Source: RGIG3513 sp045658985
GTDB lineage: Bacteria > Bacillota > Clostridia > Oscillospirales > Butyricicoccaceae
Length of the DNA: 41,169 bases
Direction: 5' to 3'
Assembly (NCBI GenBank): GCA_045658985.1
Contig: JAZOWC010000027.1
Span: 1-41,169 of the forward strand
The notes under the pieces: model-generated
What the model saw: the letters and a program-made list of their open reading frames with translations, nothing else
Database searches by the model: none
What the model was told of the DNA's origin: nothing
In this document: one piece after another, positions 7,748-16,404 of the stretch
How positions within the stretch are numbered: position 1 is the stretch's first letter
How the letters are laid out: the number at the start of each line of letters is the position of its first letter
Translations under genes and position numbers: made by a program

Positions 7748-8623
7748 ATGAAAATATCCGAGATACTGAGCAGCAATATCCTGCATCTTTCCTTCGAGGT
7801 GTTCCCGCCCAAACCGGCGCCCAATTTTGAGAGTGTCAAGACGGCCACCGAGGAGATAGCCAAGCTGCAGCCCAGTTTTATGAGCGTGACTTACGGCGCA
7901 GGCGGCGGCACCAGCAAATATACTTTGGAGATAGCCAAAAACATCAAACAGCAGCACGGCGTGCCCATGCTGGCACATCTGACCTGCGTATCCAGCACCC
8001 GCGAGACGGTGGCAAAGCGTATCGGGGCCATGAAGGACGCGGGCATACAGAACGTGATGGCTCTGCGGGGCGACATTCCCGACAGTATGGCAGGCGACGA
8101 CCGCACACAGTGGGACTACCGCTATGCCATCGACCTTGTGCATCAGCTGCGTGAAGCGGGCGATTTCTGCATCGGCGGCGCCTGCTACCCCGAAATACAT
8201 CCCGAGAGCGCAAACCAGAAGGATGACATCAAGCGCCTGCGGGAAAAGGTGGATGCAGGCTGTGATTTTCTGACCACACAGATGTTTTTTGACAACAATC
8301 TGCTGTATAACTTCCTCTACAAGATCCGCGAGGCGGGCATCACCGTCCCCGTCATACCCGGCATTATGCCCATCACCCACGCAAGCCAGCTTGAGCGTGC
8401 CATCAAGCTGTCGGGCTCATTCGTGCCCCAGCGGTTCAAGAGCCTTGTTGACCGATTCGGCTCCGATCCCGCCGCAATGAAGCAGGCGGGCATCGCCTAC
8501 GCCACCGACCAGATCATCGATCTGTACGCCAACGGTCTGACCAACGTACACGTCTACTCCATGAACAAGCCTGACGTTGCCGCCAAGATACAGAGCAACC
8601 TCAGCGACATAATCAAAAAATGA
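7748..8623 (+). CDS. metF: 5,10-methylenetetrahydrofolate reductase
   Basis: A 291-residue cytosolic TIM-barrel flavoprotein that reduces 5,10-methylene-THF to 5-methyl-THF, the methyl donor for methionine synthase. Family features: LSFEVFPPKPAPNFES near the N-terminus, SVTYGAGGG, HLTCV, NVMALRGDIP, FCIGGACYPEIHPE, and the QMFFDN block of the folate/FAD site. The length is normal for bacterial MetF. A purine-rich GGGGAAG precedes the ATG. Its stop overlaps the next gene's ATG (ATGA), and metH follows, so methyl-group generation and use are in one transcript. No MetV-like partner is encoded nearby. Confidence 0.95.
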   Translation: MKISEILSSNILHLSFEVFPPKPAPNFESVKTATEEIAKLQPSFMSVTYGAGGGTSKYTLEIAKNIKQQHGVPMLAHLTCVSSTRETVAKRIGAMKDAGIQNVMALRGDIPDSMAGDDRTQWDYRYAIDLVHQLREAGDFCIGGACYPEIHPESANQKDDIKRLREKVDAGCDFLTTQMFFDNNLLYNFLYKIREAGITVPVIPGIMPITHASQLERAIKLSGSFVPQRFKSLVDRFGSDPAAMKQAGIAYATDQIIDLYANGLTNVHVYSMNKPDVAAKIQSNLSDIIKK

Positions 8624-9276
8624 CGCCCGTATATACCCGATCCTTTTCTCTCCCACCTCCCGACGAGAGAGAGGTGCTCCGCTACGCCGCCTGCAGGCAG
8701 GCAGACGAGCACACCCTCAGCCTGCTGAGAGAGTGCATAGCCGAGGCAGACGGAGTTATTCGCCCCAAAGTATGCTGGCGTGTTGCCCAAGTGAGCGCAG
8801 ACGAGGACGGCTGCTCTGTGGAGCATGTGAGATTTGACTCCCGCGATCTTGCCAAAAACCTCTCCGGCTGCAGTCAGGTCATCATAATGGGCGCCACTCT
8901 GGGTACAGAGCTTGACAGGCTCATCGCCCGTCACGGACGTCTGTCCCCTGCACGCGCTCTGCTGATGGATGCTCTGGGCAGTGAGCGGACAGAGGCGCTG
9001 TGCGACCTTTTCTGCCGCAGTTTGTGTGAGTCGGACGGCATCTCTCTGCGCCCGAGGTTCAGTCCCGGCTACGGAGATCTGGCTCTGAGCGCCCAGCGGG
9101 AGATATTCGAGCTCCTCGACTGCCAGAAAAACATCGGTCTGTACCTGACTCAGAGTCTGCTTATGACCCCCTGCAAGTCGGTGACGGCTTTTGCGGGAGT
9201 GGGCAGAGAGGAAGAACACCACAACAAATGCAGTCTGTGCAACAACACCGACTGTTTATTCAGGAGGTCTGTATGA
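8620..9276 (+). CDS. Free-standing MetH reactivation-domain protein
   Basis: A 218-residue protein equivalent to the AdoMet-binding activation domain normally at the C-terminus of cobalamin-dependent methionine synthase. It would reductively methylate inactive cob(II)alamin using AdoMet. The signature is R-x-SPGYGDLALSAQREIFELL (from residue 145), followed by IGLYLTQSLLMTPCKSVTAFAG. The C-terminus adds a cysteine cluster, CSLCNNTDCLFRR, which is also seen in corrinoid-protein partners of anaerobes and may hold a metal or Fe-S centre (inference). It overlaps both metF and metH by ATGA junctions. The metH product lacks this domain, which supports the assignment. Confidence 0.88.
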   Translation: MTPVYTRSFSLPPPDEREVLRYAACRQADEHTLSLLRECIAEADGVIRPKVCWRVAQVSADEDGCSVEHVRFDSRDLAKNLSGCSQVIIMGATLGTELDRLIARHGRLSPARALLMDALGSERTEALCDLFCRSLCESDGISLRPRFSPGYGDLALSAQREIFELLDCQKNIGLYLTQSLLMTPCKSVTAFAGVGREEEHHNKCSLCNNTDCLFRRSV

Positions 9277-11675
9277 CATTCAGGGAATATCTGCGAGACA
9301 ACATAGTCTATCTTGACGGTGCTATGGGCACCCTGCTCCAGAAAAACGGACTCAAGCCCGGCGAGCATCCCGAGAGGATGTGCATCAAACATCCCGAGGT
9401 GGTGACACGCATCCATCGGGATTATTTTGACGCGGGAAGCAACGTTGTATGTACCAACACCTTTGGCGCAAACTCTCTCAAGTTTGAAGAATCCGAGCTT
9501 GAGCAGATAGTTTCCGCCGCCATCGGCTGTGCCCGCGCCGCCGCCGAGCAAAGCTCGGGCGATCATCACAAGTTCGTGGCGCTGGACATTGGCCCTTCTG
9601 GCAGGCTGCTCAAGCCGCTGGGCGATCTGGATTTTGAAGATGCGGTGAAGGTATTTGCCAACACCGTCCGACTGGGCGTCAAGTACGGCGCCGATCTCAT
9701 CATAATCGAGACCATGAGCGACAGCTATGAGACCAAAGCCGCTCTGCTGGCCGCCAAAGAAAACAGCGACCTGCCCGTTATCGTCTCCTGCGCCTACAGT
9801 GAGGACGGCAAGCTGCTCACCGGCGCATCCCCCGAGGTCATGGCGGCCATGCTGGAGGGTATGGGCGCGGATGCCATCGGCGCAAACTGCTCCCTCGGTC
9901 CCCGCCAGCTCGCTCCCGTCATCGAGAGGCTGCTTGACGCCTGCTCGGTACCCGTCATCCTCAAGCCCAATGCCGGTCTGCCCCGCGTAGAAAACGGCGA
10001 GACCGTGTTTGATATCACCCCATCTGAGTTTGCCCTCACCGTGGCAGACCTGATAAAACAGGGCGTGCGCGTGGCAGGCGGCTGCTGCGGCACATCTCCC
10101 GAATACATAAAGCTGCTGACATCTGAGGCGGCAGGAATCGAACCCGCGCCCCTCACAGCCAAAAATCTGACCGTGACCACGTCCTACAGTCAGGCGGTGT
10201 ATTTCGGCCGCGAGCCTCTGCTCATCGGTGAGCGGATCAATCCCACGGGCAAAAAGCGGTTCAAGCAGGCTCTGCTGGACGGCGATATGGATTATATTCT
10301 CGGCGAGGGTGTGCGCCAGCAGGACAAGGGCGTACATATTCTGGACGTCAACGTGGGTCTGCCCGGTATCGACGAGCGCCAAATGCTCTGCGACACCGTC
10401 TGCGCCCTGCAGAGCGTCACCCCCCTCCCCCTGCAGATCGATACGGCAAACCCCGCCGCTATGGAGCTTGCACTCAGACACACCAACGGCAAGCCCCTGC
10501 TCAACTCGGTCAACGGCAAAAAAGAAAGCATGGATGCTATCTTCCCGCTGGTCAAAAAATACGGCGGCGTGTGTGTCGCACTCACCCTTGACGAGCAGGG
10601 AATCCCCGGCACGGTCGAGGGCAGGGTCGAGATAGCCAAAAAGATACTTGCTGCTGCAGAAAGCTACGGCATTGGCAAAAAAGACATCATATTCGACACC
10701 CTGACCATGGCGGTCAGCGCCGAGCCTCAGGCGGCTGCGGTCACTCTCGAGGCCCTGCGATACATCAGGCACGAACTGGGATGCCACACCGTTCTGGGCG
10801 TGTCCAACGTGTCATTCGGTCTACCCGTCCGCGACGCCCTCAACAGCACATTCTTTGCCCTTGCGCTGGCAAATGGTCTGTCCTGCGCCATTATGAACCC
10901 CTTCTCTCAGGATATGATGAAGACCTATTACAGCTACCGAGCGCTGGCAGGTCTGGACACAGGCTGCGGTCGGTATATCGAGGAGTCGGACGCATTTGCC
11001 GCGGCAGTTCCCGCCGCCTCGGCCGTCAAAAAATCCAAACCCGACGACAGCGCACCCGACTCGCTCCGCGATGCCATCGTCCGCGGCTTTACCGCCCGCG
11101 CAGCCGACTGCACCAAAGCTATGCTGGCCAACACGGCGCCCATGGACATCGTGCACCGTGACATCATCCCCGCTCTCAGCAGCGTGGGTGCCGATTTTGA
11201 GGCCAAAAAAATCTTCCTGCCCCAGCTGCTTATGAGCGCCGAGGCCGCAAAGGCGGCTTTTGAGCAGGTGCGCCTGAGTATGCAGGGCAGGCAGGAGGGC
11301 AAAAACTCCGTACCCTTTGTCCTTGCCACCGTCAAGGGCGACATCCACGACATAGGAAAGAACATCGTCAAGCTGCTTTTGCAGAACTACGGCTTCGACG
11401 TTATCGATCTGGGCAAGGACGTGCCGCCCGAGGTCATCTGTGACGCGGTGATCAGGCACCACGCGCCCTTTGCCGGTCTGAGTGCTCTGATGACCACCAC
11501 CGTGCCCTCTATGGAGGAGACCATCGCTCTGCTCAAGGCGCAGGCACCCTGGTGCAAGACCGTGGTTGGCGGCGCCGTGCTCACCGAGGACTACGCCAAA
11601 AAGATCGGTGCGGACAAGTATGCCAGAGAAGCCATGGACACAGTCAACTATGCACGGAGTTTTGGCAAAGAATAA
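9273..11675 (+). CDS. metH: Cobalamin-dependent methionine synthase lacking the activation domain
   Basis: An 800-residue cytosolic enzyme transferring methyl from methyl-THF through cobalamin to homocysteine. Domains in order: homocysteine-binding barrel (about 1-295) with zinc ligands in GANCSLGP (about 204) and GGCCGTSP (about 269); pterin-binding barrel (about 310-575) opening LLIGERINPTGKKRFKQ; the four-helix cap; and the Rossmann B12 domain with DIHDIGKN (about 690), whose His is the cobalt ligand. It ends after the B12 domain, about 400 residues short of E. coli MetH, with no frameshift. The missing domain is encoded just upstream. The start at 9273 is set by AGGAGG and by the ATGA overlap. 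Confidence 0.94.
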   Translation: MTFREYLRDNIVYLDGAMGTLLQKNGLKPGEHPERMCIKHPEVVTRIHRDYFDAGSNVVCTNTFGANSLKFEESELEQIVSAAIGCARAAAEQSSGDHHKFVALDIGPSGRLLKPLGDLDFEDAVKVFANTVRLGVKYGADLIIIETMSDSYETKAALLAAKENSDLPVIVSCAYSEDGKLLTGASPEVMAAMLEGMGADAIGANCSLGPRQLAPVIERLLDACSVPVILKPNAGLPRVENGETVFDITPSEFALTVADLIKQGVRVAGGCCGTSPEYIKLLTSEAAGIEPAPLTAKNLTVTTSYSQAVYFGREPLLIGERINPTGKKRFKQALLDGDMDYILGEGVRQQDKGVHILDVNVGLPGIDERQMLCDTVCALQSVTPLPLQIDTANPAAMELALRHTNGKPLLNSVNGKKESMDAIFPLVKKYGGVCVALTLDEQGIPGTVEGRVEIAKKILAAAESYGIGKKDIIFDTLTMAVSAEPQAAAVTLEALRYIRHELGCHTVLGVSNVSFGLPVRDALNSTFFALALANGLSCAIMNPFSQDMMKTYYSYRALAGLDTGCGRYIEESDAFAAAVPAASAVKKSKPDDSAPDSLRDAIVRGFTARAADCTKAMLANTAPMDIVHRDIIPALSSVGADFEAKKIFLPQLLMSAEAAKAAFEQVRLSMQGRQEGKNSVPFVLATVKGDIHDIGKNIVKLLLQNYGFDVIDLGKDVPPEVICDAVIRHHAPFAGLSALMTTTVPSMEETIALLKAQAPWCKTVVGGAVLTEDYAKKIGADKYAREAMDTVNYARSFGKE

Positions 11676-11707
11676 GCAAAATGGGGCTCTTTGGAGACTT
11701 TTGCGGA

Positions 11708-11737
11708 TTGACAAAAACCCCTGCCGAGGGGTATATT
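11708..11737 (+). promoter_or_regulatory. Promoter of the hydrogenase operon with an inverted repeat in the spacer
   Basis: -35 TTGACA (11708-11713), 18-base spacer, -10 TATATT (11732-11737). The spacer contains CCCCT-GCCG-AGGGG, a perfect 5-bp inverted repeat covering 11718-11731. This is a good position for a repressor operator, though it is also short enough to be chance. The leader to the first ATG is about 80 bases. Confidence 0.7.
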
Positions 11738-11822
11738 GTCATTGATAAATATAGTTTTTTTGATTGGACACAACATATAACACATCTTTGCCTGCGGGCA
11801 TATACGAAAGGATAGGATCATT

Positions 11823-12062
11823 ATGACTCTTACTGTTTGCATCGGCAGCTCCTGCCACCTCAAGGGTTCCAAAAAGGTTGCCCAGACCTTTGAGAAACTT
11901 ATCAGCGAGAACAATCTGCGCGAAAAGGTGAACTTCCACGCCGCCTTCTGTATGGGCAACTGCCAGAACGGCATCAGCGTCAGCCTGGATGACAAGGTCT
12001 ACTCGGTCACCCCCGAGACCGCTGAGGAGTTCTTCAGAAGCGAAGTTATGTCCCGACTCTGA
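11823..12062 (+). CDS. Thioredoxin-like [2Fe-2S] ferredoxin
   Basis: A 79-residue protein with the NuoE/HydC-type thioredoxin-like [2Fe-2S] fold. Cluster ligands are Cys6 and Cys11 (CIGSSC) and Cys43 and Cys47 (CMGNC), the family's C-x4-C and C-x3-C pairs. It probably passes electrons to or from the hydrogenases encoded next. It stands alone rather than joined to a NuoF-like flavin subunit, so it is not part of a bifurcating HydABC complex in this locus. First gene of the operon; the sensory hydrogenase begins nine bases downstream. Confidence 0.88.
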   Translation: MTLTVCIGSSCHLKGSKKVAQTFEKLISENNLREKVNFHAAFCMGNCQNGISVSLDDKVYSVTPETAEEFFRSEVMSRL

Positions 12063-12071
12063 TATCTGCCT

Positions 12072-13739
12072 ATGAAGACAAAAACCATCTTACGCCTCAA
12101 AAAAAGCAACTGCAAAAACTGCCACAAGTGCATCCGTTATTGCCCCGTCAAAGCCATCCGCTTCTCGGCGGGTCAGGCCAACGTCATCGAGGACGAGTGC
12201 ATACTGTGCGGTCAGTGCTTTGAGGTATGTCCCCAGAACGCCAAGGAGATCCGCAACGACATAGAGAGTGTCAAGGTCATGGTCTCTCAGGAGCAGGTGA
12301 TGGTGTCTATTGCGCCCTCTTTTGCCGCCGCCTTCCCCGACGTGGGTATAGAGGGTATGCGTGAGGCTCTGCGCAAGCTGGGATTTAAGGACGTGCAGGA
12401 GACCGCCATCGGCGCGGCTATCGTCAAGACCGAGTACGAGCGCATCCTCAGAGAAGAAAAGCCCAACATCCTCATCTCCTCCTGCTGCACCAGCATCAAT
12501 CTGCTGATGCGCAAGCATTTCCCCGACACCCTGTTTGCGCTGGCACCCGTTGTGTCTCCCGCTCAGGCTCACTGTCTGGATATGAAGAGCAAAAACCCCG
12601 GCATCAAGACGGTGTTCATCGGCCCCTGCATCGCCAAAAAGTATGAAGCCACCGAGGACGAGGCTATTGATGCCGTGCTGTCCTTTACAGAGCTGTGCGA
12701 GTGGTTTGACAGCGAGGGTATAGTGCCCGAGCATAGACCCGACACCGGCTCCGAGGGCAAAACCAGACTGTTCCCCACCACCGGCGGCGTCATCGGCACT
12801 ATGGAAAAGAACCCCGACTACACCTATCTGGCCGTGGACGGACTGGACAAGTGTCTTGAGGTGCTTGAGGAGGTTCGCGCAGGATCTCTCCACCGCTGCT
12901 TTATTGAGCTTTCGGCCTGCATGGGCAGCTGCGCCAACGGCCCTCTTATGCCCAAGCGCGCTCCCGCCGCCAACACAGCCAATATTCTCAAATATACCCG
13001 ATCCGAGGAGTTCTGCATAGACACTCCCCACCGCGGACTTATTACCCGCACTCCCCAGCCTATTCAGCAGTCGGCAGCTCTGCCTCCCGAGTGGGAGATC
13101 GACGAGATGCTGATGCGTATCGGCAAAGAAAATCCCGAAGACCGCCTCAACTGCGGCTCCTGCGGCTACAACACCTGCCGCGACAAGGCTATCGCCGTTA
13201 TTCAGGGCAAAGCCGAGCAGTCCATGTGTCTGCCCTATATGACCGCAAAGGCCGAGGGTTTTTCGGACACGGTTGTAGACAGCTCGCCCAACGGTATTCT
13301 GGTGCTCAACGATGATTTTGAGGTGCAGAAGATCAACCCCGTGGCCTGCAAGCTGCTGAGAGTCCGCAATCCCAAGGACGTGCTTGGCGAAAACGTCACA
13401 TGTCTGTTTGACCCCGCTATCTTCACCAAAGCCCGCGTCAAGCCCAAAAAGCCTGTTGCCGAGCGCACCTATATGGCCGAGTACGGCTGCTACGTTGACC
13501 GCACAATACTGTACAATCCCGAGTATCATCTGTTTATCTGCATACTCCGCGACGTTACCGGTGAGATGGACGAGCAGGAGAAGAAGATGGAGATGCGTAT
13601 GCAGGCTGTGGATATTGCCAACGACGTGGCAAAGAAGCAGCTCAAGATCGTTCAGGACATAGCCTCTCTGCTGGGCGAGACGGCAGCCGACACTCTCATC
13701 GCCATCGAGCGGCTGAAGGAGACCATATCGGATGAGTGA
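12072..13739 (+). CDS. Sensory-type [FeFe]-hydrogenase with Fe-S and PAS domains (HydS-like)
   Basis: 555 residues. An N-terminal two-[4Fe-4S] ferredoxin domain (Cys14, 17, 20, 24, then CILCGQCFEVCP) leads into an H-cluster domain (about 70-320). The three cysteine motifs are SSCCTS, IGPCIAKK and SACMGSCANG. These keep the cysteines but differ from catalytic TSCCP and MACxxGCxxGGGQP. A four-Cys cluster domain follows (GSCGYNTC...C, about 358-395), then a PAS domain (about 396-500) and a helical, probably coiled-coil, tail. This is the layout of group C hydrogenases, thought to sense H2 or redox state rather than turn over fast. It overlaps the phosphatase gene by 8 bases, consistent with a sensor feeding a phosphatase. 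Its exact ligand is inference. Confidence 0.9.
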   Translation: MKTKTILRLKKSNCKNCHKCIRYCPVKAIRFSAGQANVIEDECILCGQCFEVCPQNAKEIRNDIESVKVMVSQEQVMVSIAPSFAAAFPDVGIEGMREALRKLGFKDVQETAIGAAIVKTEYERILREEKPNILISSCCTSINLLMRKHFPDTLFALAPVVSPAQAHCLDMKSKNPGIKTVFIGPCIAKKYEATEDEAIDAVLSFTELCEWFDSEGIVPEHRPDTGSEGKTRLFPTTGGVIGTMEKNPDYTYLAVDGLDKCLEVLEEVRAGSLHRCFIELSACMGSCANGPLMPKRAPAANTANILKYTRSEEFCIDTPHRGLITRTPQPIQQSAALPPEWEIDEMLMRIGKENPEDRLNCGSCGYNTCRDKAIAVIQGKAEQSMCLPYMTAKAEGFSDTVVDSSPNGILVLNDDFEVQKINPVACKLLRVRNPKDVLGENVTCLFDPAIFTKARVKPKKPVAERTYMAEYGCYVDRTILYNPEYHLFICILRDVTGEMDEQEKKMEMRMQAVDIANDVAKKQLKIVQDIASLLGETAADTLIAIERLKETISDE

Positions 13740-14922
13740 GTATCTTTATGCCGATATCGGCTACGGAAGCCTGAGCAAGCACGGTGAGATAGTCTGCGGT
13801 GATCATATCGAAAAGATCGAGAAGCCCGACGGCAGCGTGATACTGGTTCTGGCAGACGGATTGGGCAGCGGCGTCAAGGCCAACATTCTGTCCACTCTGA
13901 CCTCAACCATCATATCCCGTATGATAGCCGAGGATCTGCCAATATCCTACTGCGTACACGCCATTGCCGAAGCTCTCCCCATCTGCTCGGTCCGCAAGCT
14001 CGCATACTCGACCTTTACCGTGATCAGCATATCCCCTACGGGTATGGCACATATCATCCAGTATGACAACCCCGGCGCCATACTGGTGCGAGGGGGCAAA
14101 GAGCTTCCCCTGCCCTTTGTCACCACAGTTATAGAAGAAAAATCCATCGAGGCCGCCCGTATCCAGCTGCAGAAGGGCGACGTGCTCGTCACATATTCGG
14201 ACGGCGCCGAGCATTCGGGCGTCGGACCGGGTATGAGCTACGCCTACGGCTGGGGCCGAGACAATATCGTCAAATATCTGGAGCCGCTGTGCCACGTGGG
14301 TTTTTCGGCCAAGACCCTCAATACTATCTTTCTTGACGAATGCTACCGCCGTTACAGCGGCGAGCCGGGTGACGATACCACGGCGCTGACCGTGTATATG
14401 CGTACCCACGAGCAGGTCAACCTGATGATCGGCCCGCCCTCCAACCGCGAGGACAACGACAAGATGATGAGTCTGTTCTTCTCCAAGAGCGGCAAGCACA
14501 TCGTCTGCGGCGGCACCACCTCCAAGATAGCCGCCGGCTATCTCAAAAAGCCGCTGGAGGTCAAGATGGACTTTATGAGCGACGATGACGACGATATCCC
14601 CGCCATGGGTCATATCGAAGGCGTCGATCTGGTCACCGAGGGTGTTATTACCATAAACCGCGTGCTGGAATACGCCCGCGACTACCTCCGCGACAACGAC
14701 AGCTACTCCCAGTGGTGCTACAAGCGCGACGGTGCATCCCTGATCGCACGTATGCTCTTTGAGCAGGCCACCGACATCAATTTCTTTGTGGGCAGAGCGG
14801 TCAACCCCGCACATCAGAACCCGAATCTTCCCATTACCTTCAGCATAAAAATGCAGCTCGTCCGCGAGCTCAGCGAATGCCTCAGGCAGATGGGCAAAAA
14901 CATCCGTGTCAGTTATTTTTAG
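13732..14922 (+). CDS. SpoIIE/PP2C-type serine phosphatase with unassigned C-terminal domain
   Basis: 396 residues. The first 225 form a PP2C/SpoIIE phosphatase domain with metal-site motifs ADGLGSG (about 42-48), TYSDGAEHSG (about 153-162) and GDDTTALTVY (about 213-222). Such enzymes remove phosphate from Ser/Thr of target proteins with Mn or Mg. The remaining 170 residues contain LMIGPPSNRED, HIVCGGTTSKIAAGYL and a DDDDD run, and match no domain I recognise. No membrane segment is present. It starts inside the end of the hydS-like gene (8-base overlap), so the two products are made together. The phosphatase is plausibly the output of the PAS sensor; its target protein is not encoded nearby. 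Confidence 0.88.
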   Translation: MSEYLYADIGYGSLSKHGEIVCGDHIEKIEKPDGSVILVLADGLGSGVKANILSTLTSTIISRMIAEDLPISYCVHAIAEALPICSVRKLAYSTFTVISISPTGMAHIIQYDNPGAILVRGGKELPLPFVTTVIEEKSIEAARIQLQKGDVLVTYSDGAEHSGVGPGMSYAYGWGRDNIVKYLEPLCHVGFSAKTLNTIFLDECYRRYSGEPGDDTTALTVYMRTHEQVNLMIGPPSNREDNDKMMSLFFSKSGKHIVCGGTTSKIAAGYLKKPLEVKMDFMSDDDDDIPAMGHIEGVDLVTEGVITINRVLEYARDYLRDNDSYSQWCYKRDGASLIARMLFEQATDINFFVGRAVNPAHQNPNLPITFSIKMQLVRELSECLRQMGKNIRVSYF

Positions 14923-14934
14923 GAGATTATTAAT

Positions 14935-16356
14935 ATGAGAAAGTTTGACACAAAGATCCAGTATCTCAAATACAAGGTCCTGCGCGAAGTCGCGCGTGCC
15001 GAGTGGGCAGGCAACCTCAGCGAGGCTGTGTTTACCATACCCAAGTACCTCTCCCCCGGCCCTCACCCCACCATGCGCTGCTGCATCCACAAGGAGCGCG
15101 CAGTCGCTACCGAGCGTATCCGCATCGCAATGGGCGGCGACAAAACAAACCCCAACGTCATCGAGGTCATCGACATAGCCTGCGACGAGTGTCCCACCAG
15201 CGGCTACACTGTTACCGACATCTGCCGCGGCTGTCTTGCCCACCGCTGTGAGGACGTGTGCCCCAAGGGCGCTATTACTTTCAAAAACGACCTGCACGCA
15301 GTCATAGACAAGTCCAAGTGCGTCAACTGCGGTCTGTGCGCCAAGGTCTGCCCCTACAACGCCATCATCAACCGCAAGCGTCCCTGCGAGAACGCCTGCA
15401 AGGTCAAGGCCATCTCCATGGCTCCCACCGGTGAGGCCGAGATCAACAACGACAAGTGCATCAGCTGCGGCGCCTGCATCTATCAGTGCCCCTTCGGCGC
15501 TGTGGTGGACAAGTCCTTTATCGTGGACGTGGTTAAGATGCTCAAGGAGAGCGTCGCAACCAAGCAGACCAAGGTCTACGCCGTCATCGCCCCCTCCATC
15601 TCCAGCCAGTTCTCCTACGCCAAGCTGGGACAGGTAATCTCGGGTATCAAGGCGCTGGGCTTTCACACTGTAGTCGAGGCCGCGCTGGGCGCAGATATGG
15701 TAGCCTGGGACGAGGCAGACGAGCTGGCCGAGAAGGGATTCCTCACCTCCTCCTGCTGCCCTGCATTCGTGGATTTTATACACAAGAACTTCCCCGATAT
15801 GGTTCAGCACGTGTCCCACAACCCCTCGCCTATGGTGGCGCTTGCCAAGTACATCAAGCAGTCCGATCCCTCGGCAAAGGTCGTGTTCATCGGCCCCTGC
15901 ACCGCCAAGAAGCAGGAGTTCCAGAAGGATCACGCCAAGCCCTATGTTGACAGCGTGATGACCTTCGAGGAGCTGCAGGCTCTCATCGACAGCCGCGATC
16001 TTGACATCAGCACCATGGAAGAAGACGTGCTGGACAATGCATCCTTCTTTGGCAGAATATTTGCACGAAGCGGCGGTCTCAGCGAGGCTGTCGGACAGGC
16101 ATTCAAAGAAAAGGGCAGTGATTTTGAGGCAAAGCCCGTTGTCTGCTCGGGTATCGAAGAGTGTAAGCTGGCTCTGCTCAAGGCAAGCAAGGGCAAGATG
16201 GACTTCAACTTCATCGAGGGTATGGCCTGCATCAACGGCTGTATCAACGGCGCAGGCTGTCTGACCCACGGCGAAAAGAACAAGAGCGAAGTTGACAAGT
16301 ACGGCAGAGAGGCTATGGAAAAGACCATATCCGACGCAATCAGGTATATCAAATAA
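14935..16356 (+). CDS. Group-B-like monomeric [FeFe]-hydrogenase (HydA2-like)
   Basis: 473 residues. A long N-terminal region holds multiple Fe-S sites: MRCCIHK and CDECP, CRGCLAHRCEDVCP, CVNCGLCAKVCP and CISCGACIYQCP. The H-cluster domain follows with TSSCCPAF (about 271), IGPCTAKKQE (about 319) and EGMACINGCINGAGC (about 427). All four H-cluster ligands and the proton-relay Cys before the second L1 cysteine are present. The CxxC-rich N-terminus and TSSCCP motif fit group B enzymes. It likely oxidises or evolves H2 with ferredoxin. AGGAG lies 10 bases before the ATG. It is last in the operon, 12 bases after the phosphatase, and ends at a strong terminator. The HydEFG maturases are not in the window. 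Confidence 0.92.
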   Translation: MRKFDTKIQYLKYKVLREVARAEWAGNLSEAVFTIPKYLSPGPHPTMRCCIHKERAVATERIRIAMGGDKTNPNVIEVIDIACDECPTSGYTVTDICRGCLAHRCEDVCPKGAITFKNDLHAVIDKSKCVNCGLCAKVCPYNAIINRKRPCENACKVKAISMAPTGEAEINNDKCISCGACIYQCPFGAVVDKSFIVDVVKMLKESVATKQTKVYAVIAPSISSQFSYAKLGQVISGIKALGFHTVVEAALGADMVAWDEADELAEKGFLTSSCCPAFVDFIHKNFPDMVQHVSHNPSPMVALAKYIKQSDPSAKVVFIGPCTAKKQEFQKDHAKPYVDSVMTFEELQALIDSRDLDISTMEEDVLDNASFFGRIFARSGGLSEAVGQAFKEKGSDFEAKPVVCSGIEECKLALLKASKGKMDFNFIEGMACINGCINGAGCLTHGEKNKSEVDKYGREAMEKTISDAIRYIK

Positions 16357-16369
16357 GCTTATATATAGC

Positions 16370-16403
16370 AAAAAGCTGACGGATCTTTCCGTCAGCTTTT
16401 TTT
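16370..16403. terminator. Bidirectional terminator between convergent units
   Basis: A 14-bp stem (AAAAAGCTGACGGA / TCCGTCAGCTTTTT) with a TCTT loop and T-runs on both strands. It serves the hydrogenase operon and the leftward esterase gene. Confidence 0.9.
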
Positions 16404-16404
16404 G

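Noticed and set aside
9150..10787. 545-codon frame antisense to metH
   Set aside because: Shadow of metH codon bias; no domain or ribosome site.
9273..11675. MetH as a truncated or frameshifted pseudogene
   Set aside because: The end coincides with a domain boundary, all catalytic motifs are intact, and the missing domain is encoded next door.
13903..16371. 822-codon open frame antisense to the phosphatase and group B hydrogenase
   Set aside because: It mirrors the codon bias of the real genes on the other strand, has low-complexity Gly/Ala/His/Val composition, no ribosome site and no recognisable domain.
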